A stretch of DNA of 64,000 bases, taken from positions 27,420 through 91,419 of the forward strand of contig JAJEAC010000208.1 of NCBI GenBank assembly GCA_022824315.1. Reading direction: 5' to 3'. A program made the position numbers and the translations under genes. Numbering within the stretch: position 1 is the first letter of the stretch; each line of letters begins with the position of its first letter. This document shows positions 17,580-26,032 of the stretch, piece after piece. Below the pieces are notes generated by a model. That model had not been told where the DNA came from. It saw only the letters and a program-made list of their open reading frames with translations, and searched no databases. Source of the stretch: Silicimonas sp. Lineage in GTDB: Bacteria; Pseudomonadota; Alphaproteobacteria; Rhodobacterales; Rhodobacteraceae.

Positions 17580-19100
17580 ATGTTGGACATCGCAACACTT
17601 CTGGGCGCGGGATTGCTCCAGGCCTTTGAGCCGCTCAACCTCATGATGATCTTTATCGGGTGCCTTGCCGGACTGTTCATCGGCGCGATGCCTGGTCTCG
17701 GTTCCGTCAACGGGGTGGCGATCCTCTTGCCGGTGACGTTTCTCGTGCCACCAACTGCGGCCATCATCTTCCTCGCCGCGCTCTACTACGGCGCCATGTA
17801 TGGCGGCGCCGTCAGTTCGATAACCCTCGGCATACCCGGTGCCTCCACGGCCGTTGCCACGGTCTTTGACGGACGGCCCATGGCACAGCAGGGCAAGGCG
17901 GACCAGGCGCTCACGGCGGCCGCCGTGGCGTCCTTCATCGGCGGCACGATCTCGGTCATCCTCTTCACGCTCTTTGCGCCTCCACTCGCGGTGTTTGCCC
18001 TGAAGTTCGGCCCGCAGGAGGAATTCGCCCTGATGGTGCTCGCCTTCGCAACCTTCATCGGCCTCGGCGGTGACGACATCCCGAAAACGATCTTTTCGAT
18101 CCTCCTTGGCCTCGTGATGGCTGCGGTCGGCTTCGACATCATCTCAGGCCAGCCACGATTGATCTTCTTCGATTTCGTGGAACTGCAGCGCGGAATCGGC
18201 TTCCTCGTGCTTGCCATCGGCATCTACGGCATCGGCGAAATGTTGTGGACGCTCGAGAACTCCAGGGGCAAGGTCAGGATTCATGCAGTGAGCACCACTT
18301 GGAAGAGTTTCAAGAAAAACCTCTCCCACATCCGCGAATACCTTCCCACCACCGCGCTTGGCTCGGCTCTTGGATTTTTCGTTGGCACCCTCCCCGCCGC
18401 GGGAGCCACGCCGGCCTCGCTCATGTCGTATGGCCTGGCCAAGACGTTCGCGAAGGACCCTGACAGCTTCGGAAAGGGGAACGTCTCCGGCGTCGCGGCG
18501 CCCGAGGCGGCGAACAACGCGGCCTCCACCGGTTCCATGCTTCCGATGATCACGCTCGGCATTCCAGGCTCTCCGACCACGGCGATCCTCCTTGGCGGCA
18601 TGATAATCTGGGGATTGAGGCCAGGCCCCCTGCTCTTCACGGACAGGCCCGACTTCGTCTGGGGCCTGATCGGCTCGATGTATGTCGCGAATTTCGTGAC
18701 CGTCGCGCTCAACCTTGCGCTTATCCCGCTCTTCGTGCGCGTCCTGGCAATGCCGTTCACGATCCTGACCCCGATCATCTTCATCCTGTGCTTCGTGGGC
18801 GTATTCGCGACGACCGACCGGATGTTCGATGTCTGGCTCATGCTGATCCTGGGCCTTGGCGGCTACCTGATGCGCAAGCTCAACTACCCGGTCGCACCGG
18901 CGGTGCTGGCCATTGTCCTCGGCCCGCTCGCGGAACAATCGCTGCGACAATCGCTGATATCGAGCCGAGGCGACGTCATGACGTTTTTTGAGCGCCCAAT
19001 CTCGCTCACCTGCATGCTCCTGGCCCTGGCACTGATGATCTACCCCATATGGCTCGGCATCCGGCGCCGGCGGGCTGGCGCAGCTCGCGGGCCTGAATGA
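17580..19100 (+). CDS. TTT transporter large membrane subunit (TctA family)
   Basis: A 506-residue integral membrane protein with about ten to twelve spans. It has the two signature repeats of the family, GLFIGAMPGLGSVNGVAILLP near residue 40 and LGFFVGTLPAAGATPASLMSYG near 265, plus NAASTGSMLPMITLGIPGSPTTAILLGG. TctA forms the sodium- or proton-driven channel fed by TctC. It follows tctB by about 20 bp, and its stop codon overlaps the start of the zeta-like kinase gene by 4 bp. Oxalate as cargo is inferred from the operon. Confidence 0.92.
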   Translation: MLDIATLLGAGLLQAFEPLNLMMIFIGCLAGLFIGAMPGLGSVNGVAILLPVTFLVPPTAAIIFLAALYYGAMYGGAVSSITLGIPGASTAVATVFDGRPMAQQGKADQALTAAAVASFIGGTISVILFTLFAPPLAVFALKFGPQEEFALMVLAFATFIGLGGDDIPKTIFSILLGLVMAAVGFDIISGQPRLIFFDFVELQRGIGFLVLAIGIYGIGEMLWTLENSRGKVRIHAVSTTWKSFKKNLSHIREYLPTTALGSALGFFVGTLPAAGATPASLMSYGLAKTFAKDPDSFGKGNVSGVAAPEAANNAASTGSMLPMITLGIPGSPTTAILLGGMIIWGLRPGPLLFTDRPDFVWGLIGSMYVANFVTVALNLALIPLFVRVLAMPFTILTPIIFILCFVGVFATTDRMFDVWLMLILGLGGYLMRKLNYPVAPAVLAIVLGPLAEQSLRQSLISSRGDVMTFFERPISLTCMLLALALMIYPIWLGIRRRRAGAARGPE

Positions 19101-20839
19101 ACACGGCTGTTGCCGACACGGAGCATGGTCCCTGGAATCCGGGCCTCTCCTCGACGATCAAGCCGCATCTCATGTCCCGGGTCACGATCTACGATCCGGC
19201 AAATGGCCTTGTGCCGTGGGAAGAGGCCCGCGACCTTGCGGAAGCGACAGGCCTGAAACCGCAGGAGCTGGCCACCTTTCGGCCGGAGCGTCTCCTTCTG
19301 CACCATGTGATGATCCGCGTGACTGCGGAGACACACGTCCCGGACGGCCCATCATACGCCGATCTTGGCATCAACCTCCGCAGCATGGCCGCTGACGTCT
19401 ACGCCCTGGAAATCGAGCCGCGTCTCCCTGACTTGCGACGCGAATTCGAAGACGCGCGGGCTCATGCAAGGAAAGTGATCCGCGAGGAGCTGGAGCACAG
19501 GATCTTTGGATGCCTGCCTGTCGACGAGCCCAAGGGGCTCCTTGGTCGCCTGTTCGGCCGCCGAACGCCCGAGGCTCCCGCACCGTCCCGCGACGAGCGT
19601 GCACTGGCTGCCGGCGCGGCATGGGCGGACCTTGCCAGTGACGAGGCCGAACCACTTCAGGCGTCGTGTTTCAGGGCGATGTCCCGCACGGTCGGCGCCA
19701 TCCTGGCGCATAGGGGATCCCTCATTCTGGCCCAGGACATCATTGAAGGCGTCGCCGTGAACATGGTGTCGAACGACCATGTCGACGTCCTGATTGCAAA
19801 GCGCGTAGCTCCTCTCTTTGACGCCGCCGCAGAGAAGCTTGGTTTCTTCCGCCTGCCGCCTCAGCCCGAACCGGTCGTTCTCAATGCAAAGGGCGCATCC
19901 GCGAGCGGCAAGAGCTCGATCCGCAGCCAGCAACGTCGCATCGCGGAGGCGCTCGGAATCGACTGGAAGAACTTTGCGATCATCAGCCCGGACTACTGGC
20001 GAAAGCTCCTGATCGACTATGATGGCCTGGGCGACGACTACAAGTACGCCGCCATGCTTACCGGCCAGGAACTGGAGATCATCGACCGGAAGCTCGACGC
20101 GCTTATGGCCGAGAAGGCGTCAGGCGGCTCGGTTCCGCACTTGCTGATCGATCGGTTTCGGTTTGACAGCTTTTTGACCGCGAAGACCGGAGCCGCCGAA
20201 AGCAGCCTGCTCACGCGCTTCGGCGCCCGCATCTACATGTTCTTCATGATTACGCCGCCTGAAGAGACCGTGGTCAGAGCTTGGCAGCGCGGGCTGGAAA
20301 CCGGACGCTACAAGGCGGTGGACGATCTGCTGTTTCACAATATCGAGGCCTATTCCGGCATGCCTGGCCTGTTCTTCGCCTGGGCGCGACAGGAAGATCG
20401 ATGGGTCCATTACGAGTTCCTGGACAACTCGGTTCCCCAAGGCGAGCTCCCTCGAACGATTGCATTCGGCCAGAACGGCAAGTTCTTTGTCCTGGATCTG
20501 GCGCGTCTATGCGACGTCGAGCGCTTCCGTCACGTCAACGTCGATGCGCGGACCGCCGATCAGGTCATTGGCCGCACGCTCGACTCACGTGAAGCCATGG
20601 CATTTGTTCGCAGCGCCTGCGCAGAGCTTGCGGAGGTCGCGTTCGTGGTTCCAGGGACCAATCGAGTCTTTGCCAAGTCGGCGGAGCGAAAGATCTGGGT
20701 GGACACATCCTCTCTGCCCGAAGGCATCGCGCCCTCCGATTTCGGACCTCATGAGGTCACAACCGAAAATCTCGGGACGTTTGATCCCGGGACAGCGGCT
20801 CACATAATCGGCGATCTCAGTTGCGAGCGATTGGCATGA
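19097..20839 (+). CDS. Zeta-toxin-like P-loop kinase protein, coupled to tctA
   Basis: A 580-residue protein whose start overlaps the tctA stop (ATGA). The N-terminal ~250 residues match no family I recognise; a probable helical segment runs from about 105 to 140. The C-terminal half is a P-loop kinase: GASASGKSS at residues 266-274, then ISPDYWRKLL near 296-305, where zeta-family kinases have their Asp-containing substrate loop. Zeta kinases phosphorylate UDP-sugars or related small molecules. There is no antitoxin gene beside it and it ends a catabolic operon, so a metabolic or regulatory kinase is more likely than a toxin. Function is unknown. Confidence 0.7.
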   Translation: MNTAVADTEHGPWNPGLSSTIKPHLMSRVTIYDPANGLVPWEEARDLAEATGLKPQELATFRPERLLLHHVMIRVTAETHVPDGPSYADLGINLRSMAADVYALEIEPRLPDLRREFEDARAHARKVIREELEHRIFGCLPVDEPKGLLGRLFGRRTPEAPAPSRDERALAAGAAWADLASDEAEPLQASCFRAMSRTVGAILAHRGSLILAQDIIEGVAVNMVSNDHVDVLIAKRVAPLFDAAAEKLGFFRLPPQPEPVVLNAKGASASGKSSIRSQQRRIAEALGIDWKNFAIISPDYWRKLLIDYDGLGDDYKYAAMLTGQELEIIDRKLDALMAEKASGGSVPHLLIDRFRFDSFLTAKTGAAESSLLTRFGARIYMFFMITPPEETVVRAWQRGLETGRYKAVDDLLFHNIEAYSGMPGLFFAWARQEDRWVHYEFLDNSVPQGELPRTIAFGQNGKFFVLDLARLCDVERFRHVNVDARTADQVIGRTLDSREAMAFVRSACAELAEVAFVVPGTNRVFAKSAERKIWVDTSSLPEGIAPSDFGPHEVTTENLGTFDPGTAAHIIGDLSCERLA

Positions 20840-21056
20840 AATGCGGCAAGTTGCGTGATGGAGTCGGGCAAATTCGCTTTGCTTGACATGAATCTTCAGA
20901 CAGGTTTCGCGTTACATTTCTTCGATTCGGGGAAGACCAGAATAATCGGAATCTTCAGTTCGGCCGACTAAGCCATTCATCGAACGCTCAAGTGACGTCA
21001 GATCGTCCGCAAGCCATCTCGCACTTCTCCGGACAAGTTCGGAGTTTCTTGAAATT
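20840..21056. other. Region after the oxalate operon
   Basis: About 215 bp without a gene. A TTGACA motif occurs at 20883 but no good -10 follows at the right distance. No clear terminator stem was seen after the kinase gene. Confidence 0.35.
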
Positions 21057-21270
21057 TTGTTCTTGGCTGGCTTCACCCACACGCGCACCCATGCTGATGC
21101 AGTTCGATCGAAAGACATAGCGCTGAAGGCAGTTGCAGACGAGCGTTTGCGGAGCCTCTGGGTGGCTGCCGAGGCCTACGCTTTCAGCCACGGCAGCATC
21201 GCCAAGATCGTCGGGGCGACGGAGATGTCCCGCAACACGATCTAAATCGGTCTCGCCATCAGGCCGCAGA
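21057..21270 (+). pseudogene. ISAzo13-family transposase N-terminal remnant
   Basis: The frame reads ADERLRSLWVAAEAYAFSHG then SIAKIVGATEMSRNTI, the N-terminal helix-turn-helix of ISAzo13-type transposases. A TAA stop follows immediately, and after it the same frame continues IGLAIRPQ, resembling the next residues of the intact enzyme (GLAEIR). The rest of the transposase is missing. It is therefore a dead fragment, marking past insertion beside the AbiE toxin-antitoxin genes. Confidence 0.65.
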
Positions 21271-21658
21271 TCAATGTAAATGCATACCCTCTGCGAATCA
21301 GGCTTTCTGGCAAACAGAGGAACGGCCCAACTACCCGCCGTGGCGAACTCCACGGCAAGTGGAGCTACGCCCTCTTGAGCGGACAACTTTGATCAAGTTG
21401 CTTTGGCGGACGGACCTCGCATCTGCCGACAAGTCCAACTGTCAAAATCCGGGCGCGCGCTTTCTCCGAACAAGAGCAGGCGTCGGCGTGTGCCGGTTGC
21501 GCATGGTCACGTCAGCAACAGGTTGGCCCGCACCTTTATTCTTGCTGATGACATCGGACTTGCCCTTCATTTCTTTGCGATAGGGCTGAAAAGGGTGCCT
21601 ATAGCACTGAAAACACCTAGTTCTCAAAGAGAGTGTGGCGTCAGCTTTGATAATGTGC
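21271..21658. other. Degenerate DNA between the transposase remnant and AbiE
   Basis: About 390 bp with no intact gene. Plus-strand frames may contain further decayed transposase sequence, but I could not align them convincingly. The region is less GC-rich near its right end, where the abiEi promoter must lie. Confidence 0.35.
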
Positions 21659-21664
21659 TAGTAT

Positions 21665-21681
21665 CGGTGTCATGAACACCG
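21665..21681. promoter_or_regulatory. Inverted repeat over the abiEi start codon
   Basis: CGGTGT and ACACCG flank the start codon with a 5-nt spacer. A TAGTAT hexamer with an upstream TG (21659-21664) lies 7 nt before the ATG, which would make the mRNA leaderless. AbiEi antitoxins are known to repress their own promoters through inverted repeats, so this is a candidate operator. Confidence 0.45.
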
Positions 21682-22493
21682 GAAAATCAAAAAACTTGAA
21701 GAAAGTTCTCGACGCAGTACCTTCCGGGTATCTCGTTGACGCCAACTGGCTTACCTCGCACGGCATCGCCTACGAAACCTTTCGCGACTACGTCAAGCGG
21801 GGCTGGCTTGAACGCGTTCACCGAGGTGTCTTCCGGCGCCCAATTCCCAGTCCGTCGGCATCAAACGCCATCGACTGGAAAGTCTGCCTGCTCTCCATGC
21901 AGCACATAATGCGCTATGACATCCATGTCGGCGGCACGGCTGCACTCTCTCAACAAGGCTACGATCACCATCTGCGTCTAGGCAGCAACTCCCAAGTCTG
22001 GATCTACGGCGACACTATCCCCAACTGGCTCACCAAACTGCGGCTCAACGCCTCGATTGAGACACGCAAGACAACTCTTTTTGACGACCCCGCGCTCGCC
22101 CTCGCAAAGGAAGAAACCAATTCGTCGGACGCCCTGCCCTGGGACTGGCACTTGAGAATGTCGGCACCCGAACGAGCAATCATGGAAGCCATGGATGAAC
22201 TGCCGGGCCAAGAGACCTTTCACAACCTCGACATGGTTTTTGAAGGCTTGACGACATTGCGTCCGAAGACACTTACGGCACTTCTGCACGGCTGCAGGAA
22301 GATCAAGGTCAAGCGACTCTTCTTCGTGTTCGCCGATCGACACAATCACGCTTGGCGAAAGCACCTCGATCCCGATGACGTCAACCTTGGCAGTGGCGAC
22401 CGCGCATTGGTCAAAGGAGGTAAGATACACCCGGACTATCGGATCATGGTGCCGAAGGAATTCGCTGAAACGGAGACAGAAATTGGCACGTGA
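21672..22493 (+). CDS. abiEi: AbiEi-type antitoxin (type IV toxin-antitoxin)
   Basis: A 273-residue protein with the N-terminal AbiEi winged-helix domain: GYLVDANWLTSHGIAYETF then DYVKRGWLERVHRGVFRRP, at about residues 18-55, followed by the long C-terminal antitoxin domain (HVGGTAALSQQGYDHHL). AbiEi neutralises AbiEii without direct binding and represses the operon. Its stop overlaps the TTG start of the toxin gene by 11 bp, the usual coupling. It lies next to an ISAzo13 fragment, suggesting arrival by transfer. The antitoxin looks intact, unlike the toxin. Confidence 0.85.
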   Translation: MNTGKSKNLKKVLDAVPSGYLVDANWLTSHGIAYETFRDYVKRGWLERVHRGVFRRPIPSPSASNAIDWKVCLLSMQHIMRYDIHVGGTAALSQQGYDHHLRLGSNSQVWIYGDTIPNWLTKLRLNASIETRKTTLFDDPALALAKEETNSSDALPWDWHLRMSAPERAIMEAMDELPGQETFHNLDMVFEGLTTLRPKTLTALLHGCRKIKVKRLFFVFADRHNHAWRKHLDPDDVNLGSGDRALVKGGKIHPDYRIMVPKEFAETETEIGT

Positions 22494-23401
22494 AGCATAC
22501 GAAGCGCAGGTGGCCCTCCTTGTCCGGTTGCTACCTCATATGGCAAAGGAAGAGGAATTCGCACTCAAGGGCGGAACTGTGATTAACCTGTTCTATCGCA
22601 GCCTGCCGCGCCTCTCGGTCGACATCGATTTGACCTGTCTGCCGATCAAGGAGCGTACGGAGAGCCTAGCCGAAATCAATGAAGCAATGGAATCGGATCG
22701 CCGGTGCAATCGAAGATCGTATCAATGGCGCAAGGGCGCAGCGCATCCAGGGCGGCGGAGGCGGCGCCACCCGTGTGCTTGCCCGCTTGGATGGCGTCGA
22801 GATCAAGATCGAGACATCGCCTGTCACGCGCGGTGTCGTCCATGACCCAGAAATCCGCCCGATATCTGAAGAGATCGCAGACGCTTTCGGTTTTGCGGAA
22901 ATGCAAATCGTCTCTTTCGAAGACCTGTTTGGTGGCAAGCTGCATGCCGCGATGGATCGCCAGCACCCCCGCGACCTGTACGACGTAAAGCTGCTCTACG
23001 AGAACGAAGGACCGACAGACGATCTGTATCGCACGTTCCTGATCTACATTGCGTGCTCCGCGCGTCCTCCACACGAATTGCTGAGTCCCAATCCGATTGA
23101 TCTCAATCAGCCCTTTGCCCGAGAGTTCGAGGGCATGACCAAGACATTTGTCGGACTTGATGAACTGCTTGCGACCCGCGAGAAGCTGGTCGCCGACATC
23201 CAATCCCGCTTCGACAAGAACACAGGACGGTTCCTGCTCAGCCTTCGTGACGGCACTCCGGATTTCGACGCGATCGAACGGCCTCGCGCAGCCGACCTAC
23301 CGGCTGTCCGCTGGAAACTCATCAACCTGGAACGGCTGAACCGCGAAAATCCGAAAAAGCATGCCGAGCAGAGAGTCGAGTTAAGGGATCTTCTCAGCTG
23401 A
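22483..23401 (+). pseudogene. abiEii: AbiEii-type nucleotidyltransferase toxin, frameshifted
   Basis: The first part, from TTG 22483, reads LAREAYEAQVALLVRLLPHM and then EEEFALKGGTVINLFYR with LSVDIDLTC, the KGG and DxD core of the AbiEii nucleotidyltransferase. Near 22690, after ESLAEINEAM, the homology jumps to the next frame (NRIAGAIEDRINGARAQRIQ) and continues to the natural end at 23401. Removing one G from ATGGAATCGG restores one frame of about 305 residues. The toxin, which would transfer nucleotides to tRNA-type acceptors, is therefore probably inactive unless the shift is programmed or a sequencing error. The antitoxin upstream is intact. Confidence 0.75.
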
Positions 23402-23454
23402 TGCTTCGACCGATTGATGGGCCGCCCCGCGTTAGGCGGACATGCGGGAAGCTC

Positions 23455-23946
23455 TCAACGCCGCCCGGAAATGCTACGCTCAACACTTCTGGACCCTCTT
23501 GGACCTGGACCGACTTCCGCCAGAGACTCAAGCAAGTCCAAGAGCCGCTCGAAATCGTGTTCGCCAAGCCTGTCACGAAGGTCTTCCGCAATGGCCAGAG
23601 CGGCGTCACGGTTGTTCGCCAACACCTTTCGACCTCTGGATGCTATCCCGATGATCTGCCGACGGCGATCGGTCGTTGACAATTCCCGGGTCACGAGCCC
23701 GTCGGTCACCATTGACTGCACGATCCGCGTCAGGCTCGACGCCATCAGGCCTGCCTCCCTGGACAATCGCGATGCATCCATCGGGCCGAATTCGTCCAAG
23801 ACGCGCAGCACGCGCCACTGCTGCTCGGTCAGACCGGTACCCGCCAGCATCTCCCGGATCGGCGCCATGACAGCCTCCCGTGCCCGAATCAGCGCGATCG
23901 GCAGCGAGCGGCGAGTTGACGGCAGCGCGGCCCTAATCTTCGGCAT
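23455..23946 (-). CDS. hpaR: MarR family regulator of homoprotocatechuate degradation (HpaR)
   Basis: ATG 23946 gives 163 residues starting MPKIRAALPSTRRSLPIALI. The winged helix-turn-helix covers about residues 35-105, with GLTEQQWRVLRVLDEFGPMD and RQIIGIASRGRKVL as the typical HpaR stretches. HpaR represses the hpa operon and is released by 4-hydroxyphenylacetate or homoprotocatechuate-type ligands. It is divergent from hpaF with a 69-bp gap that carries a perfect inverted repeat. The call is secure from sequence and position together. Confidence 0.9.
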   Translation of the reverse strand: MPKIRAALPSTRRSLPIALIRAREAVMAPIREMLAGTGLTEQQWRVLRVLDEFGPMDASRLSREAGLMASSLTRIVQSMVTDGLVTRELSTTDRRRQIIGIASRGRKVLANNRDAALAIAEDLRDRLGEHDFERLLDLLESLAEVGPGPRGSRSVERSISGRR

Positions 23947-23982
23947 CGGTTCGACCCTTGACAAGTCAGCAGCTTTTCTTTA

Positions 23983-24003
23983 ACATATCAACTATTGATA
24001 TGT
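23983..24003. promoter_or_regulatory. HpaR operator candidate (inverted repeat)
   Basis: ACATATCAA and TTGATATGT are a perfect 9-bp inverted repeat with a 3-nt spacer, in the divergent hpaR-hpaF gap. Size and symmetry fit a MarR dimer site. It would control both hpaR and the catabolic operon. Confidence 0.65.
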
Positions 24004-24015
24004 CAAGGAAATGCA

Positions 24016-24405
24016 ATGCCGCACGTACTCGTGGAATACTCGGCCAATCTTGAAGAGGCGATCGATGTCGGCGGCCTCTGCGAGCGTCTCAGGCAGGCAG
24101 CGGCCGCAATCGACGAGATCCCGATGCCGGGTGTCCGGGTCCGTGCCTATCGGGCCGATCACCACGCGATCGCAGACGGCGCTGACGAGCACGGCTTCGT
24201 TGACATCTCGGTCCGCCTTCGCGGCGGCCGCCCCGACGCCGTCAAGGACAAGATTGCGAAGCAGCTCTTCACAGCCGCACGCGAGTTCATCGATCCTTAC
24301 ATGAGCGGGAACTCCCTGGCTCTTTCGCTCGAGGTTCGCGACATCGATCCTGAACTCTCACCGAAGACCGGCACGATTCGCGATCACCTGAAAGGCAACC
24401 AATGA
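24016..24405 (+). CDS. hpaF: 5-carboxymethyl-2-hydroxymuconate delta-isomerase
   Basis: A 129-residue protein beginning MPHVLVEYSANLEEAI; the exposed Pro after Met removal is the catalytic base in this tautomerase-superfamily isomerase. Conserved stretches include VRVRAYRADHHAIADG and HGFVDISVRLRGGR. It isomerises 5-carboxymethyl-2-hydroxymuconate made by HpaE. ATG 24016 is chosen over 23995 because only it places Pro at position 2. It overlaps hpaE by 4 bp and is the first gene of the operon. Confidence 0.93.
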   Translation: MPHVLVEYSANLEEAIDVGGLCERLRQAAAAIDEIPMPGVRVRAYRADHHAIADGADEHGFVDISVRLRGGRPDAVKDKIAKQLFTAAREFIDPYMSGNSLALSLEVRDIDPELSPKTGTIRDHLKGNQ

Positions 24406-25907
24406 CCCTTTCTGACAACCTGAAAGCGCTTGATGGACACCTTGAACGGTTCCGGGCAGGTGGGGTTCCAAACCGGATCGGCGGCAAGGACCAAGCCGGC
24501 ACCGGCGGAACATTTGCCTCTGTCTCGCCAGTCGACAAGAGCAGGATCTGCGATGTTGCACTGGGAACGTCCGAGGACATAGACATCGCCGCGCACGCCG
24601 CTCATGGTGCCTTTCCAGCCTGGCGCAACTTGTCGGCAAAGGAACGCAAGGCCACTCTCATCCGGGTCGCCGAAGCGATCGAGGCACGCGCCGAGGAAAT
24701 CGCGCTCTGCGAATGCTGGGACACCGGGCAGGCCTATCGGTTCATGTCAAAGGCCGCGCTCCGAGGCGCCGAGAACTTCCGCTACTTCGCCGACCAGGCC
24801 GTCTCCGCACGGGACGGATACAACCTCCCGTCGCCCGGGCTTGCGAATGTCACCACCCGCGTGCCCATTGGCCCGGTGGGGATCATCACGCCCTGGAACA
24901 CGCCCTTCATGCTCTCGACCTGGAAGATCGCACCAGCCCTCGCCGCTGGCTGCACCGTGGTCCATAAGCCGGCCGAGCTGTCGCCACTCACCGCACGGTT
25001 GCTCGTCGAGATTGCCGAAGGCGCCGGCCTCCCGCCGGGCGTTCTCAACACCGTCAACGGCTATGGCGAGGAAGCAGGCAAGGCACTCTGCGAGCACCCG
25101 CTCCTGAAGGCCATCGCTTTCGTCGGAGAAAGCGCGACCGGCAAGTTGATCGTCAAGCAGGGTGCCGACACGCTCAAGCGCGTGCATCTGGAACTGGGCG
25201 GCAAGAATCCCGTGATCGTCTTCGGCGACGCGGATCTGGAACGCGCCCTCGATGCCGTGATCTTCATGATCTACTCGATCAATGGCGAACGGTGCACGTC
25301 GTCCTCGCGCCTCCTGGTGCAGGAGTCCATCCGTGAGGAGTTCGAGGCCCGGCTGATCGATCGCGTGAACAGGATCAAGGTCGGCCACCCGCTGGATCCT
25401 GCGACCGAAATCGGCCCGTTGATCGCCGACGATCATTTCCGGAAAGTCACGTCCTACTTTGACATCGCGACGAGTGAGGGCGCGGCCATCGCCGCCGGTG
25501 GCGCTGCGGGCGACGCGACGGGTTACTTTGTCCAGCCGACCTTGTTTACCGGCGCCGACAACGGCATGCGCATCGCCCAAGAGGAGATTTTCGGCCCGGT
25601 CCTGACCTCGATCAAGTTCTCGGACGAGGACGAGGCGCTGGAACTCGCCAATGACACCGACTACGGTCTAGCCGCATATGTCTGGACGAGCGACCTGACG
25701 CGCGCGCTTCGCGTTACGGACAAACTCGAAGCCGGCATGATCTGGGTGAACTCGGAAAACGTGCGCCATCTTCCGACGCCCTTTGGTGGCGCAAAGTCCA
25801 GCGGCATGGGCCGCGACGGCGGAGACTGGAGCTTCGAATTTTACATGGAACAGAAGCACATCGGCTTTGCCACCGGCGAGCACAAGATTCCACGGCTGGG
25901 AATCTGA
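24402..25907 (+). CDS. hpaE: 5-carboxymethyl-2-hydroxymuconate-semialdehyde dehydrogenase
   Basis: A 501-residue NAD-dependent aldehyde dehydrogenase. The catalytic Cys is in INGERCTSSSRL, the general-base Glu in HLELGGKNPVIVFGDADLER, and the cofactor stretch is IGPVGIITPWNTPFMLSTWK. It oxidises the semialdehyde produced by ring cleavage of homoprotocatechuate. Length and motifs match HpaE. It is coupled to hpaF (4-bp overlap). It might also act on the aromatic aldehyde made by the downstream amine genes, but that is speculation. Confidence 0.93.
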   Translation: MTLSDNLKALDGHLERFRAGGVPNRIGGKDQAGTGGTFASVSPVDKSRICDVALGTSEDIDIAAHAAHGAFPAWRNLSAKERKATLIRVAEAIEARAEEIALCECWDTGQAYRFMSKAALRGAENFRYFADQAVSARDGYNLPSPGLANVTTRVPIGPVGIITPWNTPFMLSTWKIAPALAAGCTVVHKPAELSPLTARLLVEIAEGAGLPPGVLNTVNGYGEEAGKALCEHPLLKAIAFVGESATGKLIVKQGADTLKRVHLELGGKNPVIVFGDADLERALDAVIFMIYSINGERCTSSSRLLVQESIREEFEARLIDRVNRIKVGHPLDPATEIGPLIADDHFRKVTSYFDIATSEGAAIAAGGAAGDATGYFVQPTLFTGADNGMRIAQEEIFGPVLTSIKFSDEDEALELANDTDYGLAAYVWTSDLTRALRVTDKLEAGMIWVNSENVRHLPTPFGGAKSSGMGRDGGDWSFEFYMEQKHIGFATGEHKIPRLGI

Positions 25908-26032
25908 TGCGGTCCGCTGGAGTCCGTCATCCGCCATGGCACTGCCACCCAAGCATTCGCGCGCATGAACACCGTGGCACCGACAGCCCGCTGGGTCTTG
26001 GCCACCTGCCCGCCATCTGAGAAGGTTCGACC

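Noticed and set aside
19097..20839. Zeta-like kinase as a classical toxin-antitoxin toxin
   Set aside because: No epsilon-type or other small antitoxin gene precedes it, the protein is much larger than zeta toxins, and it is coupled to a transporter gene.
20883..20888. TTGACA as a promoter after the oxalate operon
   Set aside because: No acceptable -10 element follows at 15-19 bp and no gene starts nearby.
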